Numbered from the stretch's first letter, positions 37,833 through 46,265 are shown. The stretch: 64,000 bases of DNA from Chitinophagales bacterium (GCA_026936105.1 JAIXKI010000017.1:1-64000); one strand, 5' to 3'. Numbers and translations: made by a program. Notes: a model not told the origin generated them from the letters alone.

Positions 37833-38462
37833 CTATCTCAGTTCCTTTACAAACTTCAGCAGCCTGGCCATATCCTTCACTCCCGGAGCTGTTTCAAAAC
37901 GGCTGTTGATGTCTATGGCAAAAAAATCAGGATGATTAAACTCTTTGATCTTCTTCACATCATCCGGGCCTATCCCCCCACTCAGGAAAAATGGTTTTTC
38001 GATCTTAGCTTTCAGCAACAGATCCCAGTTGAATTTCACGCCGGAACCTCCCAGAGTTTCTTTTTGACCGCCTGCATCAAAAAGATAATAGTCACTCACT
38101 TCATCAAAATCTTTTACAAGCTTGTCCACATCCTTTGTCCCCGCATCAATACGGAAAACCTTGATCACTTCAATATCCTCAGAAAGTGATTCACAAAAGT
38201 CCGGTGATTCATTCCCATGTAACTGTACAATATCCAGGGAATAATCCTCAACTGTTTTCATGATTTCATCATAAGCGGTATTCACAAACACACCGATCTT
38301 TTTGATATCAAAATCAGCATCATGGATCTCATTTGCAGTTATTTTATCGCCCACATATCGTGGCGATCCTTTGTAAAAATTCAATCCTGCATAATCAATA
38401 TCCAGCCCGTCCAATTGCTGCAGTTGTTTCATGGAAGTAATTCCGCATACCTTAATATTCAT
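37833..38462 (-). CDS. trpF: Phosphoribosylanthranilate isomerase
   Basis: The 209-residue barrel isomerises phosphoribosylanthranilate to the carboxyphenylamino-deoxyribulose phosphate. It begins MNIKVCGITSMKQLQ with the catalytic Cys, and shows GLNFYKGSPRYVG, IVQLHGNESPDF, LFDAGGQKETLGGSGVKFNW (catalytic Asp) and FFLSGGIGPDDV. It follows trpC by 27 nt in the operon. Confidence 0.96.
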   Translation of the reverse strand: MNIKVCGITSMKQLQQLDGLDIDYAGLNFYKGSPRYVGDKITANEIHDADFDIKKIGVFVNTAYDEIMKTVEDYSLDIVQLHGNESPDFCESLSEDIEVIKVFRIDAGTKDVDKLVKDFDEVSDYYLFDAGGQKETLGGSGVKFNWDLLLKAKIEKPFFLSGGIGPDDVKKIKEFNHPDFFAIDINSRFETAPGVKDMARLLKFVKELR

Positions 38463-38489
38463 AATGCCTTTCTTTTTGGTTAAAGGAAT

Positions 38490-39272
38490 TTATTTCAACA
38501 AGCTTACAAACTTCTCAAATGCTTCTCCCGGATCTTTTCCTCTCATAAAATTTTCGCCGATCAGGAATCCTTTGAATCCATTCTTCCTGAACAACCGTAT
38601 ATTCTCAACCGAACTGATCCCGCTTTCCGCTATTTTCACTTTATCATCCGGGATCATCTCAGCCATCCTCAAACTCCTTTCAATATCCACTTCAAAGGTC
38701 TTTAAATTCCGGTTATTAATTCCAATTATATCAGCCCTGTCGCAAATATGATCCAGTTCACTTTCATCGTGAAGTTCCAGCAGCACTTCAAGTCCCAGGC
38801 CTTTTGCAACGGCAGCCAGTTGTCTTGCTTCCGCAGGTTTCAGGCAGGAAGCGATCAGCAGGATAACATCAGCTCCTGTTGATTTGGCTTCTACAATCTG
38901 AAATTCATCAATGATAAAATCTTTCCGTAGCAATGGGGTCATTACACTTTCTCTTGCCTTGATCAGGTCATTATTGCTTCCCCCGAAGAATTCTTCATCG
39001 GTTAAAACTGAAATGCCCGCAGCGCCAAACTTTTCATAGCTTTTCACCACTTCGGCAACTTCTGAATGATCATTTATAATTCCTTTTGAAGGAGACTTTC
39101 TTTTGAATTCCGCAATGATCCCGGTTGAATCTTTACCGTTTAGTCTTTTCACAAGAGAATAAGTCTCCCGCTTAAAAAAGGAAGAACGCTCCAGTTCACG
39201 AAAGCTAATCCTCCTTTTCTGCTCTTTTACAATTCCCCGTTTTACTTCCACTATTTTATCCAGTATGGTCAT
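38490..39272 (-). CDS. trpC: Indole-3-glycerol phosphate synthase
   Basis: From the ATG at 39272 (MTILDKIVEVKRG) the product is 260 residues; the frame is open to 39296. It closes the indole ring. Motifs: GIIAEFKRKSPSKGIINDH, GAAGISVLTDEEFFGGS, LLRKDFIIDEFQI, LEVLLELHDESELD, IIGINNRNLKTFEVD and KIAESGISSVENI. It is a stand-alone enzyme, not fused to trpF. Located between trpD and trpF. Confidence 0.96.
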   Translation of the reverse strand: MTILDKIVEVKRGIVKEQKRRISFRELERSSFFKRETYSLVKRLNGKDSTGIIAEFKRKSPSKGIINDHSEVAEVVKSYEKFGAAGISVLTDEEFFGGSNNDLIKARESVMTPLLRKDFIIDEFQIVEAKSTGADVILLIASCLKPAEARQLAAVAKGLGLEVLLELHDESELDHICDRADIIGINNRNLKTFEVDIERSLRMAEMIPDDKVKIAESGISSVENIRLFRKNGFKGFLIGENFMRGKDPGEAFEKFVSLLK

Positions 39273-39310
39273 CTTATCTTTTTTACTCCAAAGCAAAATA
39301 CCTGCACTTG

Positions 39311-40306
39311 CTATTTCTGCAATTCAATCAGTTTATCCAGAGATACTTTTGCCCTCCCGCTTTCCAGGCTTTCCACTGCCGCATCGTACGCCTCATCATA
39401 ATTTGAATATTTTCCCGTGTTGTTCAATGCCATGGCAGCATTGGCCAGCACCACTGCATTCTGCGCCCAGCTCCCTTCTCCTTTGAGGATATTGATAAAT
39501 ATTTTAGTTGCTTCCTCCACTGAATTGCCACCGCTGATGTCAGATGGGCTCACCATTCTTTTCCCCAGTTTTTCGGCGGATAAAATACTTTCTCCTTTAT
39601 CAGTGATCACTTTCGTGTCATTGGTCAGGGAGATCTCATCATAACCATCCAGGCTATGAACGATCGAGAATGCTGTTCCGGATTGCTGCAACAGATAATT
39701 ATAGATCCTTGCCATCTCCAGGCTGAATACACCGACCAGTTGAAAGCTTGGATCGGCCGGATTTACCAATGGCCCCAGCATGTTGAAGAATGTCCTCATG
39801 CCAAGATTTTTCCTGATAGGCCCGACCGTCTTTAACGCCGGGTGAAACAAGGGTGCATGCAGAAAACAAATATTTGCTTCATCCACTTCTCTTTTCAACT
39901 GATCATTCCGGTTCTTGAATTTATACCCCAGTTGCTCCATCACATTACTGGCTCCGCTGATGGAGGAAGCACCATAGTTGCCATGCTTCGCCACTTTCTG
40001 TCCTGTGCCCGCCACAATGAAACAACTCAATGTTGAGATATTGAAAGTGTTCTTTCCGTCGCCGCCCGTGCCGACGATATCAATGGTCTCAAAACCATTC
40101 AGGTCAACTTTTACACAAAGCTCCAGCAATGCATCACGGAATCCCTGCAGTTCTTCCACGGTAATGCTGCGCATCAGGTAGATCGTCATGAAAGCGGTCA
40201 CTTCATGTTCATTGTACATTCCTTTACCGATGTTTACCAACACTTCTTTTGCCATCTGCCGGCTGAGTGTTTTGTGCTCGAATAAATATTGCAATATTTT
40301 TTTCAT
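39311..40306 (-). CDS. trpD: Anthranilate phosphoribosyltransferase
   Basis: From the ATG at 40306 (MKKILQYLFEHKTLS) the product is 331 residues, the normal length; the frame is open to 40378 but would overlap trpG. A strong AGGAGGA lies directly before the chosen ATG. The enzyme moves phosphoribose from PRPP to anthranilate. Motifs are DIVGTGGDGKNTFNIST (PRPP loop), KHGNYGASSISGASNVMEQLG, MRTFFNMLGPLVNP and VHSLDGYDEISLT. It is not fused to trpG. Confidence 0.96.
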   Translation of the reverse strand: MKKILQYLFEHKTLSRQMAKEVLVNIGKGMYNEHEVTAFMTIYLMRSITVEELQGFRDALLELCVKVDLNGFETIDIVGTGGDGKNTFNISTLSCFIVAGTGQKVAKHGNYGASSISGASNVMEQLGYKFKNRNDQLKREVDEANICFLHAPLFHPALKTVGPIRKNLGMRTFFNMLGPLVNPADPSFQLVGVFSLEMARIYNYLLQQSGTAFSIVHSLDGYDEISLTNDTKVITDKGESILSAEKLGKRMVSPSDISGGNSVEEATKIFINILKGEGSWAQNAVVLANAAMALNNTGKYSNYDEAYDAAVESLESGRAKVSLDKLIELQK

Positions 40307-40310
40307 AAGC

Positions 40311-40317
40311 TCCTCCT
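40311..40317 (-). promoter_or_regulatory. Strong Shine-Dalgarno sequence fixing the trpD start
   Basis: The minus strand reads AGGAGGA, four bases before the ATG at 40306. Good Shine-Dalgarno matches are uncommon in this phylum, so it helps decide the start over the longer frame beginning at 40378. Confidence 0.65.
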
Positions 40318-40337
40318 GTCTCTCCAATAAGTGAAAA

Positions 40338-40958
40338 TTAAATTTTATTTTTTTGTGGCTTTCCCGGGATCCCCGCACCGGATGAAACAGGAAAGCCTAA
40401 CCAGTTTCTTAAAATTTGTTCGCCTGTGGGTGTCAGCACACTTTCGGGATGAAACTGCACTCCCTGCACATCATATTTTCTATGCTGCAGCGCCATGATA
40501 TATCCATTCTCATCACGGGCGGTCACTTCCAGTTCTTCCGGAAAATTTTTATCACTCACAATCCAGCTATGATACCGGCCTGCTTCAAAAACATCCGGTA
40601 ATCCTTTGAATAATTTGCGGTCACCGTTTGATAAAATACATTTTGTAGCAACACCATGATAAACATTGCTCAAATTTTCCAACTTACTGCCAAAGGCTTC
40701 TGCAATGGCCTGGTGGCCGAGACACACACCGAGGATGGATTTGGCAGGTGCATATTTTTTTATCAGGGGCAACAATAACCCTGCTTCTTCCGGCAAACCC
40801 GGCCCCGGTGATAAAACGATCTTATCATAATCATTCACCTTTTCCAGGAAGATCTTATCATTGCGATACACATCCACTTTCCGGCGCAATATCTTTTCAA
40901 TCATCTGCACCAGGTTGTACGTGAAAGAATCGTAATTATCGAATACTAATATTTTCAT
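40338..40958 (-). CDS. trpG: Anthranilate synthase glutaminase component
   Basis: The 206-residue class I glutaminase supplies ammonia to TrpE. It has FDNYDSFTYNLVQ at the N-terminus, SPGPGLPEEAG, the nucleophile Cys in ILGVCLGHQAIAEAFG and the His/Glu dyad in VQGVQFHPESVLTPTG. The protein may also serve p-aminobenzoate synthase, as TrpG/PabA are hard to tell apart, but its operon position supports TrpG. It is separated from trpE by 186 nt of AT-rich repeat sequence. Confidence 0.95.
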   Translation of the reverse strand: MKILVFDNYDSFTYNLVQMIEKILRRKVDVYRNDKIFLEKVNDYDKIVLSPGPGLPEEAGLLLPLIKKYAPAKSILGVCLGHQAIAEAFGSKLENLSNVYHGVATKCILSNGDRKLFKGLPDVFEAGRYHSWIVSDKNFPEELEVTARDENGYIMALQHRKYDVQGVQFHPESVLTPTGEQILRNWLGFPVSSGAGIPGKPQKNKI

Positions 40959-41034
40959 ATTTTTCTGATCTTGTATTGATTTATTGTATTATGGTTTTAT
41001 TATTCTAAGGCTTTATTGTTTTATGGTTCTATTG

Positions 41035-41135
41035 TTTATTATACATCAATTAACCAATTAGCGAATTAGCCAATTTGTCATTTAACCATTTAACCATCCA
41101 ACCATTAACCAATTCACTAATTAACCAATTACCAA
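41035..41135. repeat. Degenerate AT-rich direct repeats between trpG and trpE
   Basis: Variants of ATTAACCAATTA, TTTAACCATT and AATTAGCC recur about ten times with irregular spacing, preceded (about 40975-41030) by TTATTGTTTTATGG-type repeats. There are no fixed-length spacers. Low-complexity intergenic repeats of this kind occur in many Bacteroidota; a role in transcript processing is possible. Confidence 0.6.
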
Positions 41136-41144
41136 ATTCCCCTC

Positions 41145-42563
41145 TCAAATCACAGCCGCCATTTCAATCGCCTTCTTCAATGCTCCCAGCTTGTTATTCA
41201 CTTCCTGCAATTCACTTTCCGGGTCGCTTGCCACAACAATCCCCGCTCCTGCCTGGTAGATCAGCGTGTTATTCCTGCTCATCAGCGTTCGTATCATGAT
41301 GGCATGATTGCAACTGCCATCAAATCCCATAAACCCGATGCAGCCTCCGTAATAACTTCTTGAAACAGGTTCCAGGTCATCTATCAGTTGCATTGCCTTG
41401 AATTTCGGGGCGCCGCTCAATGTGCCTGCCGGAAAAGTTTTTGCCAGCAGTTCAAAAGGATTACTCCCCTCTATTACTTTTCCTGTCACTTCACTCACCA
41501 GGTGAATCACATGTGAATAATATTGCACCTGGCGATACTGCGCTACCCTTACCTCATCGCAAACACGGCTCAGGTCATTGCGGGCCAGGTCCACAAGCAT
41601 TACATGCTCAGCATTCTCTTTTGCATCTTTCAGTAACCTTTCAGTTTCCCGCTGGTCCACTTCATCATTACCGGAACGCCTGTATGTTCCTGCAATAGGA
41701 TGTACGGTAGCTTTGCCATTCTGAATGATCAGTTGCGATTCGGGTGAAGATCCCATCAGCTTATAATCACCGTAATCAAAATAGAACAGGTAAGGAGAAG
41801 GGTTGATATTCCTCAAGGCACGGTACACGTTGAATTCATCGCCGGTAAAACTCTGTTCAAACCTTCTGCTGAGTACGATCTGGAAAATATTTCCCCGATG
41901 ACAATTTGTAATGCCGCTCTTCACCATTTCGACAAAGTCCTCATCAGTCATATTCGAATTCTCTTCACCTCTTACTCCGAACGGATAAACAGGCACATCT
42001 TTACTTTTTATCAGTGATTCAATGACAGCTACATCACTATCTATTCCCGGAACCAGGTTTTCGCAAATAAAAAGTTCATCTTTGAAATGATTCACTGCAA
42101 TCACATATTGATATAAACGGTAACGCATCAAAGGAATTGCCGGTTCCAGGTTTGCTGCAGAAGCTCTCAGTTTGACCGTTTCAAAAAACTGTACCGCATC
42201 ATAAGCCGTGTATCCGAATAAACCCTGTGCGAATTTTGACTCTTTTGTATTTACAGGGTGAACATCATAATGCTGCATATACTCCCATAATAGCTGCGGC
42301 ACTTTTAATACATCATCAATACTTATCTTCTCAGGGTTCCTGCCGGGTAATTTGAATTCAATTTCTTTTGTTGACCTGATCTCAATACCCCCGATGGCAT
42401 TGATGCAGATAAAAGAATAACTGTTTTCCGAGGAATGATAGTCGGTACTCTCCAGTAGAATAGTATCACGGAATCTGTCCCGCAGCCTGAGATAAATTCC
42501 CACAGGCGTATAAACGTCTGCTAATAATTTTTTACATTTTGTATTGATCTGTACTTTCTTCAT
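41145..42563 (-). CDS. trpE: Anthranilate synthase component I
   Basis: From the ATG at 42563 (MKKVQINTKCKKLL) the product is 472 residues; a TTG two codons upstream is the alternative. The chorismate-utilising core shows NIFQIVLSRRFEQSF, YRALRNINPSPYLFYFDYGD, HPIAGTYRRSGNDEVDQRE, DLARNDLSRVCDEV, FPAGTLSGAPKFKAMQLI and the final GAGIVVASDPESE. The N-terminal domain contains SYSFICINAIGGI, which fits the tryptophan feedback site (LLES motif: DTILLESTDYHS). It is the first structural gene after the attenuator. Confidence 0.96.
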   Translation of the reverse strand: MKKVQINTKCKKLLADVYTPVGIYLRLRDRFRDTILLESTDYHSSENSYSFICINAIGGIEIRSTKEIEFKLPGRNPEKISIDDVLKVPQLLWEYMQHYDVHPVNTKESKFAQGLFGYTAYDAVQFFETVKLRASAANLEPAIPLMRYRLYQYVIAVNHFKDELFICENLVPGIDSDVAVIESLIKSKDVPVYPFGVRGEENSNMTDEDFVEMVKSGITNCHRGNIFQIVLSRRFEQSFTGDEFNVYRALRNINPSPYLFYFDYGDYKLMGSSPESQLIIQNGKATVHPIAGTYRRSGNDEVDQRETERLLKDAKENAEHVMLVDLARNDLSRVCDEVRVAQYRQVQYYSHVIHLVSEVTGKVIEGSNPFELLAKTFPAGTLSGAPKFKAMQLIDDLEPVSRSYYGGCIGFMGFDGSCNHAIMIRTLMSRNNTLIYQAGAGIVVASDPESELQEVNNKLGALKKAIEMAAVI

Positions 42564-42598
42564 AATCAAAAATTCTTATTTATGCAGCTTCTAAAATG

Positions 42599-42621
42599 AA
42601 AAAACCCCGGTAAACCGGGGC
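42599..42621 (-). terminator. trp attenuator terminator
   Basis: On the minus strand CCCCGG (42620-42615), loop TTTA, CCGGGG (42610-42605) and six T residues form an intrinsic terminator 36 nt before trpE. The leader segment 42666-42661 has the same sequence as the 3' arm and can pair with the 5' arm instead, forming an antiterminator. A ribosome waiting at the Trp codons leaves that segment free; a ribosome at the stop codon (42656-42654) covers it. Confidence 0.88.
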
Positions 42622-42653
42622 ATACTATTATCAACATAAATACAGCAATAGCA

Positions 42654-42713
42654 TTACACACCCCGGAGAGTTGTATGCCACCACCATAATTTATTTGTCA
42701 ATTGCTGTTTCAT
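42654..42713 (-). CDS. trpL: trp operon leader peptide
   Basis: A 19-codon frame encodes MKQQLTNKLWWWHTTLRGV and a TAA stop. Three consecutive TGG codons (42686-42678) in so short a peptide, ahead of a terminator and trpE, identify a regulatory leader peptide that senses charged tRNA-Trp. The Trp codons lie 12 nt before the antiterminator segment, which overlaps the last codons, as attenuation requires. The ATG lies 7 nt after the last base of the -7 box, so the transcript probably starts within a few bases of it and translation may be nearly leaderless. Confidence 0.9.
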   Translation of the reverse strand: MKQQLTNKLWWWHTTLRGV

Positions 42714-42720
42714 TGAGTCA

Positions 42721-42751
42721 CAAATATAGCAGCTCTCATGTAATACGCAAA
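42721..42751 (-). promoter_or_regulatory. trp operon promoter
   Basis: On the minus strand TTTG (42751-42748), 19-nt spacer and TATATTTG (42728-42721) match the Bacteroidota consensus perfectly. No operator palindrome is evident, in keeping with control by attenuation. Confidence 0.82.
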
Positions 42752-42847
42752 TTTTTTTTAGATTTACTTTTCAAAGTCTTAATAAAAAAATTGTCCTCAC
42801 TCTCATCATGTGATATGACAGCATTTCAAAAATCAATTTAATTCAAC

Positions 42848-43132
42848 ATGGAAATACAAAATAAAAGCGACGGTAAAAAAGGTATGTTTTACATAGAGCA
42901 GAACGGCAAAACAGTGGCACGCATGGAATACACCATACCCGGGCCGGGAAGATTGATGGTAGAACACACTGAAGTGGATGAAGTGCTGAAAGGGAAAGGA
43001 GCCGGAACACAACTGTTCCTTCACATGGCGGAATATGCACGGGCCAACCACCTGAAGGTTTCATCACATTGTTCATTCACCAGCGCCATGTTTCAACGAA
43101 AGCCGGAATACAGCGACATACTTTATAAATAA
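42848..43132 (+). CDS. YjdJ-type GNAT N-acetyltransferase
   Basis: The 94-residue product is a minimal GNAT fold: KKGMFYIEQNGKTVARMEYTIPGPG, then HTEVDEVLKGKGAGTQLFLHMAEYARANHL (acetyl-CoA pyrophosphate loop GKGAGTQL) and the KVSSHCSFTSAMFQRKPEY end. This small class resembles human GTLF3B/NATD1 and bacterial YjdJ; its acceptor is unknown. It divides the trp promoter region from the amidohydrolase gene, whose possible ATG overlaps its TAA stop by one base. Confidence 0.9.
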   Translation: MEIQNKSDGKKGMFYIEQNGKTVARMEYTIPGPGRLMVEHTEVDEVLKGKGAGTQLFLHMAEYARANHLKVSSHCSFTSAMFQRKPEYSDILYK

Positions 43133-43140
43133 TGATATCA

Positions 43141-44415
43141 ATGAAACGAACATTACTTATCTCCGTTGCAGCCATAGCTTTTCTTTTTTGTTCCGCACAA
43201 AAAACGGATCGTTATATTTTACTGAAACCTGACAAGGTATTTGACGGAGAACAAATGCAGGCCGGCTGGGTGGTACTGGTAAAAAACAACAGGATCGAAG
43301 CAGCGGGTGATATGAACTTCAAGCTGCCCGCAGGTACCAAGATCATCGAATTGAAAGGAATGACCCTTTTACCCGGACTGATAGAAGGACATTCTCATTT
43401 ATATCTTCATCCGTACAATGAAACAAGCTGGGATGACCAGGTATTGAAAGAATCAAGAGCAGAACGAACCGCCAGAGCTGTGAATCATGCCGACTCCACG
43501 CTGATGGCAGGTTTCACCACGGTAAGAGACCTTGGAACGGAAGGAGCCATGTATGATGATGTGGGTTTGAAAAGAGCCATAGAAAAAGGAGTGATTCCCG
43601 GGCCGAGAATGATCTGCGCCACAAGAGCAATTGTTGCAAAAGGAACTTACGGTCCGAAATCTGTTTCACCGGATGTAAGCTATCCTCAGGGCGCTGCTGA
43701 AGTTGCCAACATAAATGAGATGGCGGATGAAGTGAGAACTCAGATAAGCAAGGGTGCAGATGTTATTAAAATCTATGCTGACTACCGTTGGGGTCTAAAT
43801 GGTGAATCTGCACCAACATTTACTACAGAAGAAATTGCAGAAGCGGTAATGATCGCAGGCAGCGGTGGAAGATACGTTACGGTTCACTCAGGAACGGCAG
43901 AAGGAATGAGAAGAGCAGTGCTTGCCGGAGTACATACCATAGAGCATGGCGACGGCGGCACAGAAGAAGTTTTTAAACTGATGAAAGAAAAAGGTGTGGC
44001 GCTCTGCCCTACCCTTGCTGCCGGTGATGCCATATTGCAATACCGCGGATGGAAAAAGGGAATTGATCCCGAGCCTGAAATCATCACTAACAAAAGAAAA
44101 AGTTTTCAACTGGCAAGAAAGGAAGGAGTGACGATCTGCATGGGCGGCGATGTCGGCGTGTTCACACATGGAAACAACGCAATTGAAATGGAGATGATGG
44201 TGGAATACGGGATGAAACCCATTGATGTGTTACGTTCTGCCACTTCCATTAATGCCGATGTATTCGGGTATGGAGATAAAATCGGCAGGATAAAAAAAGG
44301 ATTGCTGGCCGATATCATTGCCGTGGACAACGATCCGTCATCCGATATAAAAAATATCCGGAAAGTGAAACTGGTAATGAAAGACGGTGTGATCTATAAG
44401 CAGGAACAGAAATAA
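43141..44415 (+). CDS. Secreted amidohydrolase (prolidase/imidazolonepropionase-like)
   Basis: From the ATG at 43141 (MKRTLLISVAAIAF) the product is 424 residues with a signal peptide ending FCSAQ; an ATG at 43132 overlaps the upstream gene. The metal-dependent TIM-barrel amidohydrolase motifs are LLPGLIEGHSHLYLH (first metal His pair), VIKIYADYRWG (Lys to be carbamylated), VTVHSGTAEGMRRAV, GVHTIEHGDG and MGGDVGVF (catalytic Asp). The subfamily includes Xaa-Pro dipeptidases and secreted cyclic dipeptide or lactone hydrolases; the exact substrate cannot be read off. Probably co-transcribed with the GNAT gene. Confidence 0.9.
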   Translation: MKRTLLISVAAIAFLFCSAQKTDRYILLKPDKVFDGEQMQAGWVVLVKNNRIEAAGDMNFKLPAGTKIIELKGMTLLPGLIEGHSHLYLHPYNETSWDDQVLKESRAERTARAVNHADSTLMAGFTTVRDLGTEGAMYDDVGLKRAIEKGVIPGPRMICATRAIVAKGTYGPKSVSPDVSYPQGAAEVANINEMADEVRTQISKGADVIKIYADYRWGLNGESAPTFTTEEIAEAVMIAGSGGRYVTVHSGTAEGMRRAVLAGVHTIEHGDGGTEEVFKLMKEKGVALCPTLAAGDAILQYRGWKKGIDPEPEIITNKRKSFQLARKEGVTICMGGDVGVFTHGNNAIEMEMMVEYGMKPIDVLRSATSINADVFGYGDKIGRIKKGLLADIIAVDNDPSSDIKNIRKVKLVMKDGVIYKQEQK

Positions 44416-44423
44416 TTTTCGTT

Positions 44424-44684
44424 TTATTTGAGAGGTTCAATTTTTTGAGGAGGAATAAATTTTTTTGTGTTATCCCAGTTCTGCATCAGTTCTTCCTGAT
44501 GCAATGACGCCCATTCAATAACAAGGCCCAAAGCTCTCGAAGGTATATATCCTGAATAAATTGAGAGATCTGAAATGCAAATCAAAACTTCAAACTCACC
44601 GTATTTAGCATGAAAATGCGGAGGTTCATGATCGCCCCAATACATCAAAATGATGATCCCGTAAAAACTGCTAATTTGAGGCAT
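44424..44684 (-). CDS. DUF4160 domain protein
   Basis: From the ATG at 44684 the product is 86 residues and begins MPQISSFYGIIILMYWGDHEPPHFHAKYG (DUF4160 signature around PPHFHAKYG). The longer frame to 44720 is possible but would lengthen the overlap. It overlaps the end of the upstream DUF2442 gene by 14 nt. DUF4160/DUF2442 pairs are frequent in genomes and behave like small toxin-antitoxin-type modules, although a function has not, to my knowledge, been shown. Confidence 0.85.
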   Translation of the reverse strand: MPQISSFYGIIILMYWGDHEPPHFHAKYGEFEVLICISDLSIYSGYIPSRALGLVIEWASLHQEELMQNWDNTKKFIPPQKIEPLK

Positions 44685-44961
44685 GTTGTTTTTCCGAATG
44701 GAGAAAATCTTCCGGATCAATTCCTTTTATCGTACAATATGAATTTATTGTATCAATATCAAGATCACCGGGCCATGTTATATAATTCAAATCAGGGTGT
44801 ATAAATACTTTCTTGAAGTTATCATCTTCATCCCAATACTTAAATACCCCTTTTTGAGCAAGATCCTGCAGATCAAGCATCCCGGACACCCCATCGTCAA
44901 ATGATACAAAAAGCTTGTACTTCTCTAATGCTTTTACCGATATGACTTTCGGAAACCTCAT
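44671..44961 (-). CDS. DUF2442 domain protein
   Basis: The 96-residue product shows the DUF2442 pattern: KVISVKALEKYKLFVSFDDGVSGMLDLQDL, GVFKYWDEDDNFKKVFI and DLNYITWPGDLDI. It lies directly upstream of and overlapping the DUF4160 gene on the same strand. The domain occurs alone or with a C-terminal helix-turn-helix; this copy has none. Cellular role unknown. Confidence 0.88.
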   Translation of the reverse strand: MRFPKVISVKALEKYKLFVSFDDGVSGMLDLQDLAQKGVFKYWDEDDNFKKVFIHPDLNYITWPGDLDIDTINSYCTIKGIDPEDFLHSEKQHASN

Positions 44962-44993
44962 ACAGTAAAGTTACAATTTTGATTTGAGATCTT

Positions 44994-46265
44994 TTAATGC
45001 TCATATACGATCTTCCATATCCTTCCCTTTGAATCATCGGAAACATAAATGGCTCCGTCAGGCCCCTGAGCCAATCCGCAAGGACGATACATTGCCTGGC
45101 TGGGTCCTTTTATTTCTCCGGTAGTTCCGGTGAAGCCGTCTGCAAAAACTTCATACTGGCCCGTCGGCTTCCCGTTTTTAAAAGGAACAAAGATCACTTT
45201 GAATCCTGCCTGGGGTTCAGGTGCACGGTTCCAGCTTCCGTGAAAAGCAATGAATGCCCCGTTATGATATTTTTCCGGGAACATTTTTCCAGTATAAAAC
45301 AATAATGCATTCGGCGCCCAGTGAGCAGGAAATGCCATCAGGGGCTGGTCTTTATCGGCACATCTTCCTGCTTTTTTTCCATCGCCGCCGTATTCCGGCC
45401 CCAGCACTTTCTTTTTTTGAATGCCGTCATAATAACAATAAGGCCATCCGAAATCACTTCCTTTCTTTATTTCCAGAAATTCCTCACCCGGCAGGCTGGC
45501 ACTCTGCTCATCCGTGTATTGATCAGGAAACAAAGTGGACAGCTGATCTCGGCCATGCTGCACGGCAAACAATCGGTTCACCGAGTTGTTCCAATCCAGT
45601 GCAACAAGATTACGGGTGCCGGTGCAATAATGAATTCCGTTATTATAAGACTGATCCGGTTTGTTGTCCCTGAATTCCCATACTCCTCCTGCTTCTTCCA
45701 AAATCGGGCAGGGATCCTGTGCAGGAGAACCTTTGGTACGGTCCAATAACTGGCATGAATTGGACGGTGCGCCTACGTTTACAAAAATATTCCCTTCATT
45801 ATCCAGTGTAATTGATTTTGCATTGTGCTCTCCTTTGTCCACCAGCCCGGTCACGATCTTTTCGGGATGATCGGGATCGGTGACCTCATCATTTGCATTC
45901 AATTTATAACGGTACACTTCACTGTTGGATGTTGCATAGAGATAACCATTTTTGATGGCAATGCCGGTACCTCCATAATTTCCAAAACTTTTCACCACTT
46001 CATATTTGCCGTTGACTTTGCGCAACACATAGATCCCTTTTCCATCTTTCAATCTTTCCAATTTTACATAAATATCACCGTTGCTGTTTACGGCCAGGTG
46101 ACGGTTCACTCCCAGCTTTTTCACCACGGTGATCGCTTTAAAACCCTTAGGCAATTTTAATTGAAAATCAGCAGCAGGATGTTGATCTGTATTGAAACCG
46201 CACATCATAAAGCTGCCGGCTGCCAATGCAAGCAGAATATTTGAATGAAATTTTGTAATTGACAT
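44994..46265 (-). CDS. PQQ-type glucose/sorbosone dehydrogenase
   Basis: The 423-residue product has a signal peptide (about 1-26, AAGSFMMCGF; a Cys at the border could make it a lipoprotein) and a six-bladed beta-propeller typical of soluble glucose/sorbosone dehydrogenases. Features: FKAITVVKKLGVNRHLAVNSNGDIYV, NAKSITLDNEGNIFVNVGAPSNSC, GSDFGWPYCYYDG, FHGSWNRAPEPQAGFKV and GLAQGPDGAIYVSDDSKGRIW. The enzymes oxidise sugars in the periplasm using PQQ; the SWNR and GWPYC stretches lie at the cofactor pocket. Monocistronic. Confidence 0.9.
   Translation of the reverse strand: MSITKFHSNILLALAAGSFMMCGFNTDQHPAADFQLKLPKGFKAITVVKKLGVNRHLAVNSNGDIYVKLERLKDGKGIYVLRKVNGKYEVVKSFGNYGGTGIAIKNGYLYATSNSEVYRYKLNANDEVTDPDHPEKIVTGLVDKGEHNAKSITLDNEGNIFVNVGAPSNSCQLLDRTKGSPAQDPCPILEEAGGVWEFRDNKPDQSYNNGIHYCTGTRNLVALDWNNSVNRLFAVQHGRDQLSTLFPDQYTDEQSASLPGEEFLEIKKGSDFGWPYCYYDGIQKKKVLGPEYGGDGKKAGRCADKDQPLMAFPAHWAPNALLFYTGKMFPEKYHNGAFIAFHGSWNRAPEPQAGFKVIFVPFKNGKPTGQYEVFADGFTGTTGEIKGPSQAMYRPCGLAQGPDGAIYVSDDSKGRIWKIVYEH

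Noticed and set aside
41035-41135. Possible CRISPR or integron attC-like array
   Set aside because: Copies are degenerate and irregularly spaced, with no integrase or cas gene near.
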